From NCBI GenBank assembly GCA_040954595.2, contig CM082582.2, positions 12,400,001-12,464,000 on the forward strand: a stretch of 64,000 nucleotides of DNA. Reading direction: 5' to 3'. The position numbers were made by a program, and so were the translations under genes. Below, in pieces: positions 20,031 through 32,069 of the stretch. This stretch comes from Balanoglossus misakiensis. Lineage: Eukaryota; Hemichordata. Position 1 is the first letter of the stretch, and the number at the start of each line of letters is the position of its first letter. The notes beneath the pieces were generated by a model that ran no database searches, was not told the origin of the DNA, and was given only the letters and a program-made list of their open reading frames with translations.

Positions 20031-21831
20031 TGTTCAATTTATATATACTCCTTTCATGGATTGCTGTTGGCTCATATGTGGTCGTCCACATAGCAGTGGG
20101 TGTTTGTGTTTGTTGTTCGTGACTGGTGTAATGGTCTTTGTGTTACAAGCTATTTTATATATGTTGTGTTCATGTCTGAAACTCAATCTTTTAATTTTTG
20201 TAGAATGTAGCTTGTGTAAAAAATTGCATTATGAATGTTGGCGTGTGTCATTATACTCGGCCAAGAGTTGACTGGATTGTCCCCATGTCTGAGTGATTGC
20301 ATGTACACAGTGCATTGATGACCTGTTTTATGCGCCAGTACCACCTGGGGTAGAAGATACCCACCAATCATGAAGCACACGCTACTTTCCTGTCCGCTAA
20401 TTAACATTAAGTAGTTGTGCAGCTGTGCGTTGTATATAGAGATTTCTATTGGTTGAGAGAGAGAGTGTATAGCTTCGCCAGGTGTTTCCAATGATTCCCA
20501 GCGCTCACCACTTCATTCGTGTCGCCATATTCATGGTGAAAGCATCGTGTCGAAGGACGACATCCTTCACCCAAAAGGAATAATGAAAGAGGCTGACGCG
20601 GATAACTGATTTTTCCTGGATTTTTGAGTACTTATAAGTGGAATACACATTGTGCCAGGATATTGGAGAAATTCTAAGTGGAATACTGATTGTGCCAGGA
20701 TTTTGGAGAACCTATTGTGCCAGGATTTTGGAGAAATTCTCAGTGGAAATTTGTGGGATACTGCCGAAAGAAACTGCAATTCCTTCAAGTCTGTCGAAAT
20801 CCAGGCGATCCACCAAGTAAAAGGTGAGCAATTTTGTTGCTAATAATGTGGCATGGTTGCATTTTTGAAACATTCTCGTGAACAAGATGGAGAACATGTT
20901 TTGTTCACCATTTCGTTCCGGGGAATACCATGTACCCTGTGATGGATGGCATTGGTCGTTTGTGTATCCTTTGTTCGGCATTTGCTCTTTATATTATATA
21001 AACATGTAACAGGCAAACGCACACCTCTCAACATGGCGTCTCTTTGAAACTGTAAGAGACATGAAGCAACCACTCGGGTTTTCTTTTAATGGCACCGAAT
21101 TACAGACCAATTTTTCTGACCACATTGACTCCTGGAAAACCAGTGAGAAATTGTGAAAGAGGTTTCTCGTGTAACTTTATAAGCGCGCAGAGTGAACAAT
21201 GCCATAAGATTTGTTTCGATTGCATTGAAGTCTGAGTCTGGAAAATGTGAGAGTCTTCCAGCACTAACAGTCAGATTCAATACACGCGAAAACATGTGTC
21301 ATTGTACACAGACTTTATTCAGAATTATTGAAAGATCTTCACAAAAACAGGCGATAGGAAATATGAAAGAAAAAACTTGTAAAACTCACAAAGAATTGTT
21401 TTAAAGCAACAACTTTTCCTCATTTTCTTTTGTTAATGTTAGATATATTATTATTTAAGGAAACAGTTCTTTTAGTATTGAGTTAAGTAGATTCGCACTG
21501 AGAATATAATGTGAACTTAGATTCAACAAGTTTTTAAAAATACAAAAAAACAGTTGTAGCAAAATGCTCTTATTGTGAATGAGGATATCTAAATAATCAC
21601 AAGGCCACTTGTAGAATATAACATTCGAAATCCATGTTTTCCAAAGACCGATTGTACTCTTCTGTCGAATTACACTCAGAAACGCTGTCCATTTCAACTT
21701 CTGAATTGCTTTGTAGACTTTTCCATTTTTCCGTTCGTTCAGATCACCGATTCTGATTTCCCATTCCGCATGTTCCAAACCCTTTTCCTTGTTTTCGTAC
21801 TTGGCGACGCCCGAAAAGCGGGGTACGCTTC
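20031..21831. other. Convergent intergenic region, TDRD5 - secretagogin
   Basis: No gene recognised. It contains a three-copy tandem repeat (20637-20755) and a minus-strand AATAAA (TTTATT at 21314-21319), about 510 nt downstream of the secretagogin stop, which may end that transcript. A 107-codon minus-strand frame near 21455-21778 has no recognisable family and lies in the probable secretagogin 3' UTR. Confidence 0.6.
20637..20755. repeat. Three-copy tandem repeat, units about 28-40 bp
   Basis: Units share the core TTGTGCCAGGATNTTGGAGA and are joined by AGTGGAATAC. Copies begin near 20637, 20677 and 20714; the third lacks the first 10 or so bases. Confidence 0.85.
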
Positions 21832-24800
21832 TTACATGCTCATGTCCAAGTAGAGCCCCAGACAGAGACGCAGTTCATCTCGTTGTATCTTGCCGTCTTT
21901 GTTCTTGTCACAGTTGGAGAGAATGCCTTTCTTGAAGAGTTCAACCTGGGTCACACTTAGGTTTTCCTGCAATGTCAATGTTAGTTGTCAGTGTCGGGTG
22001 TTGGGATTTTTGTTGTCTTTGCTGCAATGGAGAATGGTTCAATAACCGATAATCTGGCAGTACTTTGCTCTGAGATCAAGCATACAACTCATCAAAAAAA
22101 ACAAAGATGTGGCCTGTGAACGCCACAAGATGGCGCTATACTTACCATGTCTGGTGACATCAAATCGGCGACGAAGGCGTCCAGTTCATCGCCCTCAATG
22201 GCCCCAGTCTTGCTCTGTGTAGTGATACAGTGATATATTAGCAATGTATAATATCATTTTAATCGATATTGTCTTGTACATGGAAAACAAACACCGACAA
22301 CACAATTGGTGGTGTGCGCCCCCTACCTTGTCGTAATAGTCGAACACTTTGTTGAAATGCCTCTGTTTCTCTTTGTAAGTCATGGTCTGAAAGAGAGAAA
22401 TTATCGTTCATCAAAATGTTGCCGAGCAACTATCGAATACTAAGTTGGCATGCACGCAATATTGTCGACAGCTGTCTGGTACTAATGACGCTCGTGTTTC
22501 ATCTACTCATCTGAGAGTCAGTGAGATTTCCTGGAGGCTAGTATTTGTCAAAAGAACAATTCAAATAATTAATCTAGTTCTACATTTGTTCAACGTATTC
22601 ATCCCATCGTTCAAAGTCATAACGTGTGGGTCACGGTCTACATACGAGTTATAATCCTACTATTTCTAAATACTATGCCATTACTTTGTTTAAATAATAT
22701 CACCACCTGCAAAAATCAATGACATTAATTACTATTGACTACGACCCATCTGTGAGTTACAGCTGGGCAACTGCAAAATATCATTAAAAATTTACAACGA
22801 AGCATCTCCCCTTCATATCCCCGTGGGCTTTAAGCGACTCGTATTCAAGCACCCCCTTACCTTACTCTTAAGTTCAAACTGGGTCAGAAAATTATCTTGT
22901 GGCTCAATCGATAGAATTCTAAACAGGAATAATGAAATGTTTGGGTTAGTATTGCGCATACGTACTTGGTAAAGTGCACTTTTAATGGAAGTAGCATAGC
23001 ACAGCCTTTTGAAAAATCCGTCTCAATCAACATCATGAAGAATGAGTTGGTTCTGTATGCCCTTTGGCTCACTACAAACATTTCGGCTCTAAATTTTTAT
23101 TTTTCGTAGAAGAATAAGCAAATATTCGCAGAATATCTATCCTTTGAGACATACATTAATCAGGTATACACGTGAGAAAGGACAGCTGTCGTTGGCTTGT
23201 ATTAAAGCGTCAAATGCAAAAAAAAAAACTGTGCAGATATTAATTCCGTTGCTATGCTGAATGTTCAAACAGTTAATATGTTTCTCATCGATTCCGAACT
23301 AACCTAGCCATTTCCTTGAGTCCGAGCCTGCCGTCGCCATTTTTGTCGAATATTTTGAGCTGCCGGGGAAACACATGTAATCTGGCATCATTGAATCATA
23401 CTGCATATGCGACCAGACCATACGAACAACAATGTTTCAATGGAATGAAAATCAATAGAAGCATATGGTCTTACAAATTCCGACGGCTTGGAAGCACGCA
23501 TCAAATGTATTATGAATGGCTAGAACCAAATATGCCTGAGGCGTTCCGTTTAAATGATTGTTGTGGCCATTGAATGACTACTTACAATTCCCTTCGTGTA
23601 TTCTTCAAGTTTTTCCTCTTCGACGTCTTTTCCCCTTTTGCGTAATAAATCTCGGATGAAGTACTGAGTGGAAAAGTAGTGCAGACAGAAGGAAAAACAA
23701 GAAAAATATTGATCTTTGTGTGATTCGTGTTCTTATTAAGTGTAGGCCTACGTTAGGTGTTTCAAATCACTTCTCATGGTGCCTTTCTTAGTCATATAAT
23801 TACAGGAGGATTGGCATGATAAAAATGGAAATAATTTGTGATAAATCATGGTTTTCATTTATGATGTTTTCTTATCATTTCACACCATTGTAGCTGCTTC
23901 TAGAATTCTGTCTTGTCACACGTCTTACCTTGAGCTCATCGGCGTTGATGTACCCACTTTTGTCGTTGTCATATTTACGCCAAAGCTGTTGGTAGCATAT
24001 TAGGAGTAGGGAATGAAAAGAAAACAAGTCATTAATGTGAAACATGATGTCAGTACGTATTGTTAGATGGCGATCGATGGCAAAATGTCCCTGCTTGTCG
24101 TAATGAAATCAGGTACGGTCTTTTGTTCTACATCAATAAAAATGCAATATTTTGAAGAGACGCCTGTCCCACTTTAATGTTTTTGGCCTGAGGCGATTTT
24201 TATTTGGTCAATTTTTCACCCAATTAATCCATTACAGAAGAGTGCATTTCATTCTACATTTACCATCAGACAGGTTGCTTATTTGAATAATTAATTAATG
24301 GTTGACAGACAGAACAGCGTTGTAGTACAAATATTTGCCATTTTGATACTATTCTTCCTAGTGTCTTTGCTTTTAACTGAGCCCTTAATACATATTTTCA
24401 GTTGTTTGTTCTAAAATGAATGATTATTTAGTAATGAAGGGGTTACAGGGGGAAACATATGCACGCGACGAGGCCCTTGGGGTTGTCTGTTGATAACATA
24501 CAGCATAAACACATATATACAAGCATAAAACTCAATTTGTTCTTATTTCATTTGATTTCGCTTACTCTCATAATAGCTCTGAAAGGAATAAAACATTGGC
24601 ATCAACGATTGAGATTCTAATTCTCGCACCATAATGTTGCCATATGCACAAACAGGTCTTAATATGCTCTACAGCTGCCCATTAAAGTCGACCTGATTGA
24701 GCTATGATGAAGGAATGCAAGTAATCAAGGTAAACGACCGACCAAGGACACAATTAACGGTCATAATCAAAGGCAATCTAATTTAACAATGGCGTACAAT

Positions 24801-27800
24801 CAAGAACATGAACAATTTAAAAATGCGTCTGCATCGTTTTATTATGTGACGCAGGGCCATAGTCATCTGTCTCACCTCCATCATGTCTACACTCGATTCA
24901 AGTCGTTCTTCGCGACGGAATAACAGTATAAACGTCTCATCTGTCGGCATGATGTTAGATAACTGCAAAAATAAGACAAATTCAAATTCATAAAACAATC
25001 CGTTTTACAGTCTCGTGATAAACCTCCCGTTGCCATGGAGAAGTACATTTCCTATGGAAGAACCGTCGGTTCTCATTTTTGACGCGGCGTTGATAATAAA
25101 GATGAGAGCAACGGAACCTGACATTAATGGTCTCCCTGACAACGACTGTCCTTTTCATTCACCTCCTTGGATACGCGTGAAAGACTGCATTCGAATCTGA
25201 TTGCTTTGAAGTAGAGAAGAAAACTCTGAACACTTCGAGATATTATTCTAACGGAAGTTTTCACAACGAGACGTGACTGTCGGTTCGTCCAGCAGATCTT
25301 ACCTCGGTAATAGCAATTCTACCATCGCCGGCGTCGTCATAAGCAGACATGAAACAGTCTTTCATGTCCTTTACAGTTTGGTCGGAGATTTCCTGTAATA
25401 AACCGAAGAAAAATTCGTATATTCGTTTGATCATTCACCGGTTGTTTTAACAGAGGAAACCGGACGAAACACTAAGGTCATTGATAACGTTGTTGCACTG
25501 TCAACCCATGATTTAAACATCTAATCTTAATCGAGAGATTACCAGATAATCATCTAATTTGAACCGGGGGATTCTGGCTTAGGCCGTTAATCTAGACCTA
25601 TAGAGATTCGTAGTTTCTTGGTCAGATTAAATTCAAAAACTACTCAATAAACCGCATTCGTTGCCGTTTGATGTAACCTCAACGCCATTGAAATGAATTA
25701 CATCTTGATTTGTTACAACCTTGTTGGATTGGTTTCTATGGCGACAAATACCTTGCAAAGGTCGGTAAATTGGCTTGAAATGAAAATTATCATAGTGCAC
25801 ATAAAATTACGTTTTGATGGCTCGTAACGAATGGCCACGGTCTGACCTTTAGGAAGAATGATAATTAAATGTCTTCGTTATCGTAAATTGTACCTGGTTG
25901 TCTTGATGTTGAATATCCTGTTTTTTCAAGGGAACATCGATAGAGGGCGGCTCTTTGTTGTGACGTGTCGGTTTTTGATTGGACAAGGGCAACAAGCCTG
26001 ATTCCTCATTTTGCGCATGACAGGAAACCCCCATGTGACCAATCTGACAAATTATCGGCAAGTCACGTAAAGTTCCATATCTGATGGAGCTGCTGCCATA
26101 AAACTGCTACAAATTATGTCTGCTCAAATTTATTACTCTGATGTACATCAGAATTACATACATGGAATATTTGCAGCGCAGTGAATGTGTAGAATATCCG
26201 AGTTCTATAATTTTTCAGCCAAGAAAACCTGTGACCCCTTCACAATTCGATTGAAAAGAAAACTCACCACCTGTAAATTCAATGGTTGCTTATATTATTA
26301 TAAACAGATGATGGATTTGCGGATAGAGTTGGATAAATTATTCGGGTTTTTGTTTTATCGATTAACCTTACTCCCGTTTGCCATGTTCGAACTTGTGAAG
26401 GTACTACTCTATCATGATCGTGAATAGAAAGGTTATCAGGTGTCAAATGAAAACACGTGCTCAGAACGATGGAATAGTAATTATTGAAAAATTAATGAGT
26501 TTCTGAATTTATGGGAAGATGTACAGATTATAGCAGTACGTATACGTGCTCCATTTCGTACATAATTGAGAAAATGAAAATGAATGGACGGTACTCTGTG
26601 TTTCGACACTGTTTTGAAATTCAAGTGGTGGAACTACAGACAGATTCTCCTTGTCTGTGTTTGAACGTACCTGGTGCGATACAAAAAAAATCGAGCAAAT
26701 TTGAACAGAGCTATTTCAGCCAGAAGACTACACTTCGAAGGTAATCGACTGTTAATGAGCAAAAGTGCATATTTAATTACACTCAGGTCAACCTTTCATT
26801 GGCATGTTACTTGTTTCATTTGTACATGATGTGGAGAGACAGGTGTGACCAAATTAATTTCGTAGTTGAGTGTTCTGAGGACAATTACCATGGTGACTTC
26901 AATGTTTCTGTAATTGCCTACTCTGAACACAGAACTGAACACTGCGCACACGCAGATCCCTATCCTTTTATTATTTGTCCACTTGTTGATTTTGATATAA
27001 TCAATGTATTAAAATTCAGGTCACGTTGTTGACGCATTATCATTTATCTATACCAATACTAGCTATGATGAATATCACTACGAAATGAAGTCCAGATAAA
27101 ATCAAAAAAACATATCCACTTTATGACAATCAACTATTCCATTACCGCGATCAGCAACACACTTCTGTCAGTATTATTCTCTTTTTATTTGCGTATCGTT
27201 TTCAGTATCCAACAGAGACCTATCACACGCTGGGCAGATTTCACTCATGAATAAACACAGCTCGAAAGGCTGAATTCACATTTGCATATTCGTTACATTT
27301 TTTCTTTCTCTGTGGGATATTGCAATATTGAGGAACAAAAAATATATTTGATTCTACGCGAGAGAAGTATAATCTGACGGGCGGATGTCGTGAATTGATC
27401 CAAGGAAATCCGTAACCGTCGCCATGGGATACAAGGGAAAAAGGCTCGCCAGGTTGAATGCAAATGCACTGCCTTAAAGTTAAACGAGCGCCTTTTCACG
27501 TATTCATTAGTTTTTGAGAAAGTTGTCAAACACCCACTGTAATGGTATGTTGTGACGACCACGTGACGGGGCAACTTAAAGAAACTGACATAACGTGCCA
27601 TCAATGTGACCTCAATCCTATAGTTTCCAGGATTTCTCGAAAGCAACGCTCTGACAATGATGAAACACTTTATAATTCTATGGAGACATGTTTGTTCTGT
27701 CAGGGGAGTCTTACCTTGTCACCGGTCATGGTTTGCAGTAAATCACGAAAGAAGAGATCCAGGCCGTCCTCATCAATGTATCCGCTGTCTGTTGAGGTGA

Positions 27801-30800
27801 AAGAGAAATGAATATTGGAATTATTCACACATTCAAGTGCCTGCAATATAGCATTGCACTCAGCTGTAGTTATGAATGGACAGATGGTCACCTTTGTGGT
27901 GCCTTTTGAATTGTTCTAGTATTGGTTGTCAAGGATGCTTGATGGTGCAAATACTGCGTCAGATTTATGCGAAAAAACACAATTTTGATGCGATCTTGAT
28001 GGTGTGATGTGATGGTATACAGCTGTATATATCCATACAGCTGTAAATTGACAATGAGCTCAGGTGTGGAAATAAGTGCAATTGACATGTACAGATGGAG
28101 CCCGCCATTCAAAATTTGAAAAGTCCAGAAATTCAGGGTCGGTGACCTCAAGCTGACCCACTCATCCATGGCGCGTTTTCTTCAGGGTCATTTGTTGTTA
28201 TCACGCATGCGTTTCGTGTCATATGACTGCCCCTGAGGTGAGTAATTGCATTGAACAACCTGTCATCAAGGCACGTCGGGTTTCTGTAGACGTGCTTCAT
28301 CACATTTCTGTCGGATCATTTTATTCCCGAACTTTCAATTACTCAACAGAAATGTGAATTCATGCGTTAATCATTCTTCTAGGAGCTGTCCATACGGTCC
28401 AATCACAGCTCATCAATAGTGAACTGGAAAACTCGATTTCTAGGTCACAGGTCACAGGGGGCATGGTTTGCTGAATCTTTTTAGTTGTTTCATTAAAATA
28501 GTGTAAAGTTCTGTGAAAACAGGTCCTGTTTGTGCATTGCCAAAGAGCGTTGACATGGCAACAGAAAACCCATAAATATTATATTGAAATTCCATTTCCC
28601 GCAGTATATTTATTTCACGTACTTATTTCACCTACTTATTTCATGTTATATTTGTTAATAATTTATTATTTATAAACTAACTTATAATAATTTGACAAGC
28701 CATTCCCCAATGATTACTACGTTCCTGAAACAGTTTTGCTGTTTACTGCTTTTATGCAAAATTTCGTTCAGGGAAGCTATTATGGACTCTAATCGTATTT
28801 CAAAGTGTGACTAATTGAAGTTAAAAGCTCTGATAATTGAGATACATGCATGTACTAAACGGACGGGTATAGATAAGGCATTGCTGCTTAGCGACGCTAG
28901 CGAACACGACGATCGAAACAAAATGAGAGCGTGAGCAGCAAATCTTCAGGCAAGATTCGTACTGAAAGCGAAACCTCTCTCGGCGTGTTAGGGTAATGAT
29001 GTCAGTGTATGGAGAGAATACAATTTAGCCACTTTGCCAATGAAGGGAATCGAATAAATCTACCGAGAATTTAATCCCTGTGCTGTCAGACCTTTTGTAT
29101 TCAGTTGCGGGAGTGGTTCGATGTAATTTGCATTTACGGTTCAAACTTTGCATCCGGGGAAGAGGCAATGAGATGTTACCATAGGAATAGGTTTTAATGT
29201 GATCTAACATTTCAATGGATATAAATCGGATAAGACTGTCATGTCAATTCTTAAAGGATTTTACCCGAAAATACTCAAGTTGCAGCACTGGCCTTTTGAC
29301 ATAAAATTTAGATGGATAAATGAACAAATTATTCGGATATGTGGTTTGAGGGACTGTGGTTTGAGTGTTTAAGAGAGGCTTCGATATCACGTGCTTTGAA
29401 ATATTGTACGAAAACGAGAGTTATAAAGGGCGTTATAACATCTGAAGTGTTGCAAAAGGAAACTATTGTACAAGATTATTTGAACCCAGAAGGCAGAATT
29501 CATAGAGATGTCAATCATACACTCTGTGGAAATTTTGATTCAATAATCCAATTTAAAACATCAAAGGAATCAATAACGCATAAAATACTCTTAGAGAATA
29601 TAACTAGCTTCCTTAGTTATAGTAACCAAGTGCCACGAACTGCCAGTTACCGTCATGCCATGCTGTCAGAAGTATTGGTAGTTATATTTTAATGTATACG
29701 CCGACGATTTTAATTAAATTTCAACCAGCTACTATAGTCTCTAATGTCAATGAATGTTTTCTGACATAGAAATAATTGGTTTCCTCGATTTAGAGTCGCG
29801 TGGTTGTATAATGACACTCTGGTTGAATCAGTCAGTGCCATATAACAACGGGAAATTATTTTAAAACGCACCTTTTTCATTAGTGCATTATCGACAAGCA
29901 ATATCAACTTCACCATAGCAAATTTACATAACAACAGCAAAATGTGAGCACGGTGTGTTTCAGGTATGGTGATAATTATGCACGCAGAGATAACTACGAA
30001 TGAACGCCATAATGTTCTGAAAACATAGTCATCTCTTGGATGACTTTACAAATGAGACGCAAGACGACGCGGGTCTGCAGGGATAGTGGGTTAATCCCTT
30101 TTAAAACCAAGATTATTTAGGAAAGCTTTTACGGGAGACAGGAGACGCGGCACTTAAGGTTTCATGCCTTTGTTAATTACGTATGCTGCAACTTAAAGGC
30201 AAGGCTCTGGTGAGTTAAGGTAAAACCAAACAACGCCGCTGGCGAGGCTGAACTCAATATTGTCGGCGGACATGCTTCTACTAGATGGTATTGATGACTA
30301 TGCATCTGTGCACGTGATCCGTAATCACTGTGCCTGAAATTGCAATTAGAATTTTGAATCTGCCAGCGCACACAGTCGCCCCAGAAGCTAAGATGATTTC
30401 CGGTGTCATATTTGAAAAATTGGTGTGAGATAAATGCATCGTTTTGTGATAGCGATAATCGTTTTGTTTCCTGTTAACCATCAAAGACTATTGGGTGCTT
30501 CCGCCCTAATAATTTATTGTAATCAATTATTGGAATCCGAGTCTTTTAGCGGGCGATTTGAATGATAATACATGTTTATATAATGTGGTCAAGGGTCAGG
30601 CGTACTTTCTACTATTTCGTACGAGTAGAGTAATGCTGTTCTCATTTGTTTGTTAAGATCAGACTCAGCCTTGTGTGTTGATCGACTGTGTCTTGTCTCT
30701 CTTTGTGCCAGTATTAGCATGAATATACCAGCTTAAACATCAAGGACACTGCAGTCATTACCAATACGCATAATAAAACCCTAGTTCATCAAATAAATAG

Positions 30801-32069
30801 ACCCCGCGTTGTCATATCGACGGAGGCGATACGTGCATCGAATATTTGCGCATAAATGATCTCAGAAGGGGATTTTGAAATAGCGCTCGCTTAAAATTGA
30901 TTACGCATTGGGCTGACACACTTTCACCTTGAATTTACGATCGATCGTTTTCTATAGATTTTATTCAATTTTTCTTGTACCATGCATACTGTTGTGAGTT
31001 ATAGTTGACCGCCATCAATCATGGCTATCATTTTCATGATGTTGAGCACGGTTACCATGGATATGATGATTTTCATTTTCAAAGAATCGCAAAAAGGAGG
31101 TATACGTTAGTCATGCGGCCTTTATGATGTCATTGATGGACCAAGTACAGGCTATGTAAATATCGGTTTGTCATTGAACGACTCGAGTACGTTGTTTGTT
31201 CTACATTATGAAGTGCGACCATTTAAGGTGAGTGGAACCGAGGCGCGAAAAGGGAATTGCATGTGCGTGCATAAATCACTCCAGTGCCCTAAAAATAAGT
31301 TAGAATTTTTGTGCAAATACAGATTATGCAAAATCTATGTACTTTCACGTCGCCATTAAATCTGTCCATGTGTAAACTGCATGTTAAAAATTCACACTCC
31401 TGGAAGTGATGTAAATGAACTTGTTGACAACTGTGTTGTCATTTATGATGGCCCGAAAACTAGAAAATAATAAACGTTAGAATAAAATACGAGTTCTAAA
31501 ATAAATTGCTAAAAATCTCCTTACAAATCTGTTTGATATCGATCACATCAGTCGTTAACGTAGACTTGAAAAAGAGAGAGAGAAAGAGAGGGGGGGGGGG
31601 GGAGAGACAGCCGCGACCCCGCTTAGATTAGTGCTGAAATTAATGTCCATATTTTGTCAACTTCCCGTCTCTCAGAGTCTATGCAATTAGGTTAATAACA
31701 GCACAATGTGATTATGATTCATTCACATCTGTTGGTAGCAGACGACATTAATATGAAAACGTAGTAAACGATTAATATTCAATGTGATTATGGAATAGAT
31801 ATAATTTTGAGATGCGACTATTCAGCTTTCTGCTTTATGAGAAAATTGTTGCCTCATCAACACAACGCGATGAGTCAACGGCTGTATCATCGTGCGTTTA
31901 TAGTAAACAACGCCCAGAACACGAGACTAGTGAATGACCTACCGTTGCTATCGTAATGTTGCCAGATCTCTCCAAATTTATCCGCCGTTAACCTGCCTGT
32001 ATTTGGAAATTTCGACAAGAAATTCTCATATTTCTCGTGCTTTTTGGTGATTTTCTTATACTGAGCCAT
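21832..32069 (-). CDS. SCGN: Secretagogin-like six-EF-hand calcium-binding protein
   Basis: Eleven minus-strand exons: 31943-32069, 27715-27788, 25303-25392, 24876-24962, 23929-23985, 23586-23663, 23304-23359, 22861-22918, 22327-22386, 22146-22214 and 21832-21966, giving 296 aa (human SCGN 276). Loops in order: EF1 DSNDSGYIDEDG, EF2 DDAGDGRIAITE, EF3 DNDKSGYINADE, EF4 DKNGDGRLGLKE, EF5 DKSKTGAIEGDE, EF6 DKNKDGKIQRDE. EF2-EF6 keep the position-12 Glu; EF1 has Gly there. Secretagogin features are FILLFRREERLESSV after EF2, and the end KIQRDELRLCLGLYLDMSM, close to the vertebrate C-terminus. SCGN is a cytosolic Ca sensor of neuroendocrine and neural cells. The calbindin paralogue lies directly upstream on the same strand, with the BTB-Kelch gene between them. 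Start ATG at 32067-32069 follows a G at -3. Confidence 0.93.
28442..28454. promoter_or_regulatory. Perfect DR1 element (AGGTCA C AGGTCA)
   Basis: Two exact AGGTCA half-sites separated by one base. Established binding mode for RXR, HNF4, COUP-TF and PPAR-type receptors; occupancy here is unknown. It lies about 0.65 kb upstream (in the transcribed sense) of secretagogin exon 2. Confidence 0.45.
31571..31602. repeat. GA tract followed by 13-G homopolymer
   Basis: GAGAGAGAGAAAGAGA followed by 13 consecutive G at 31590-31602 in secretagogin intron 1. Confidence 0.9.

Larger units (their letters stand above)
27789..31942 (-). other. Secretagogin intron 1 (4.2 kb)
   Basis: Phase-1 intron inside the first EF-hand loop; the calbindin gene has an intron at the same place. 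No coding exon seen. It holds a perfect DR1 nuclear-receptor-type site (28442-28454) and a 13-G run preceded by a GA-rich tract (31571-31602). A 117-codon plus-strand frame at 29339-29692 resembles nothing known. Confidence 0.8.

Noticed and set aside
21455-21778. 107-codon minus-strand frame downstream of secretagogin
   Set aside because: Lies in the probable 3' UTR, low-complexity hydrophobic and basic residues, no domain; not an additional EF-hand exon.
24560-24590. Candidate 12-13-nt secretagogin exon (AGCTATTATGAG flanked by AG and GTAAG)
   Set aside because: Exons 4 and 5 already join in phase with the same lengths as in the calbindin paralogue; adding it is unnecessary and the phase does not fit cleanly.
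29339-29692. 117-codon plus-strand frame in secretagogin intron 1
   Set aside because: No family resemblance, no splice context that suggests a gene, antisense to secretagogin; length is within chance in AT-rich sequence with few stops in one frame.
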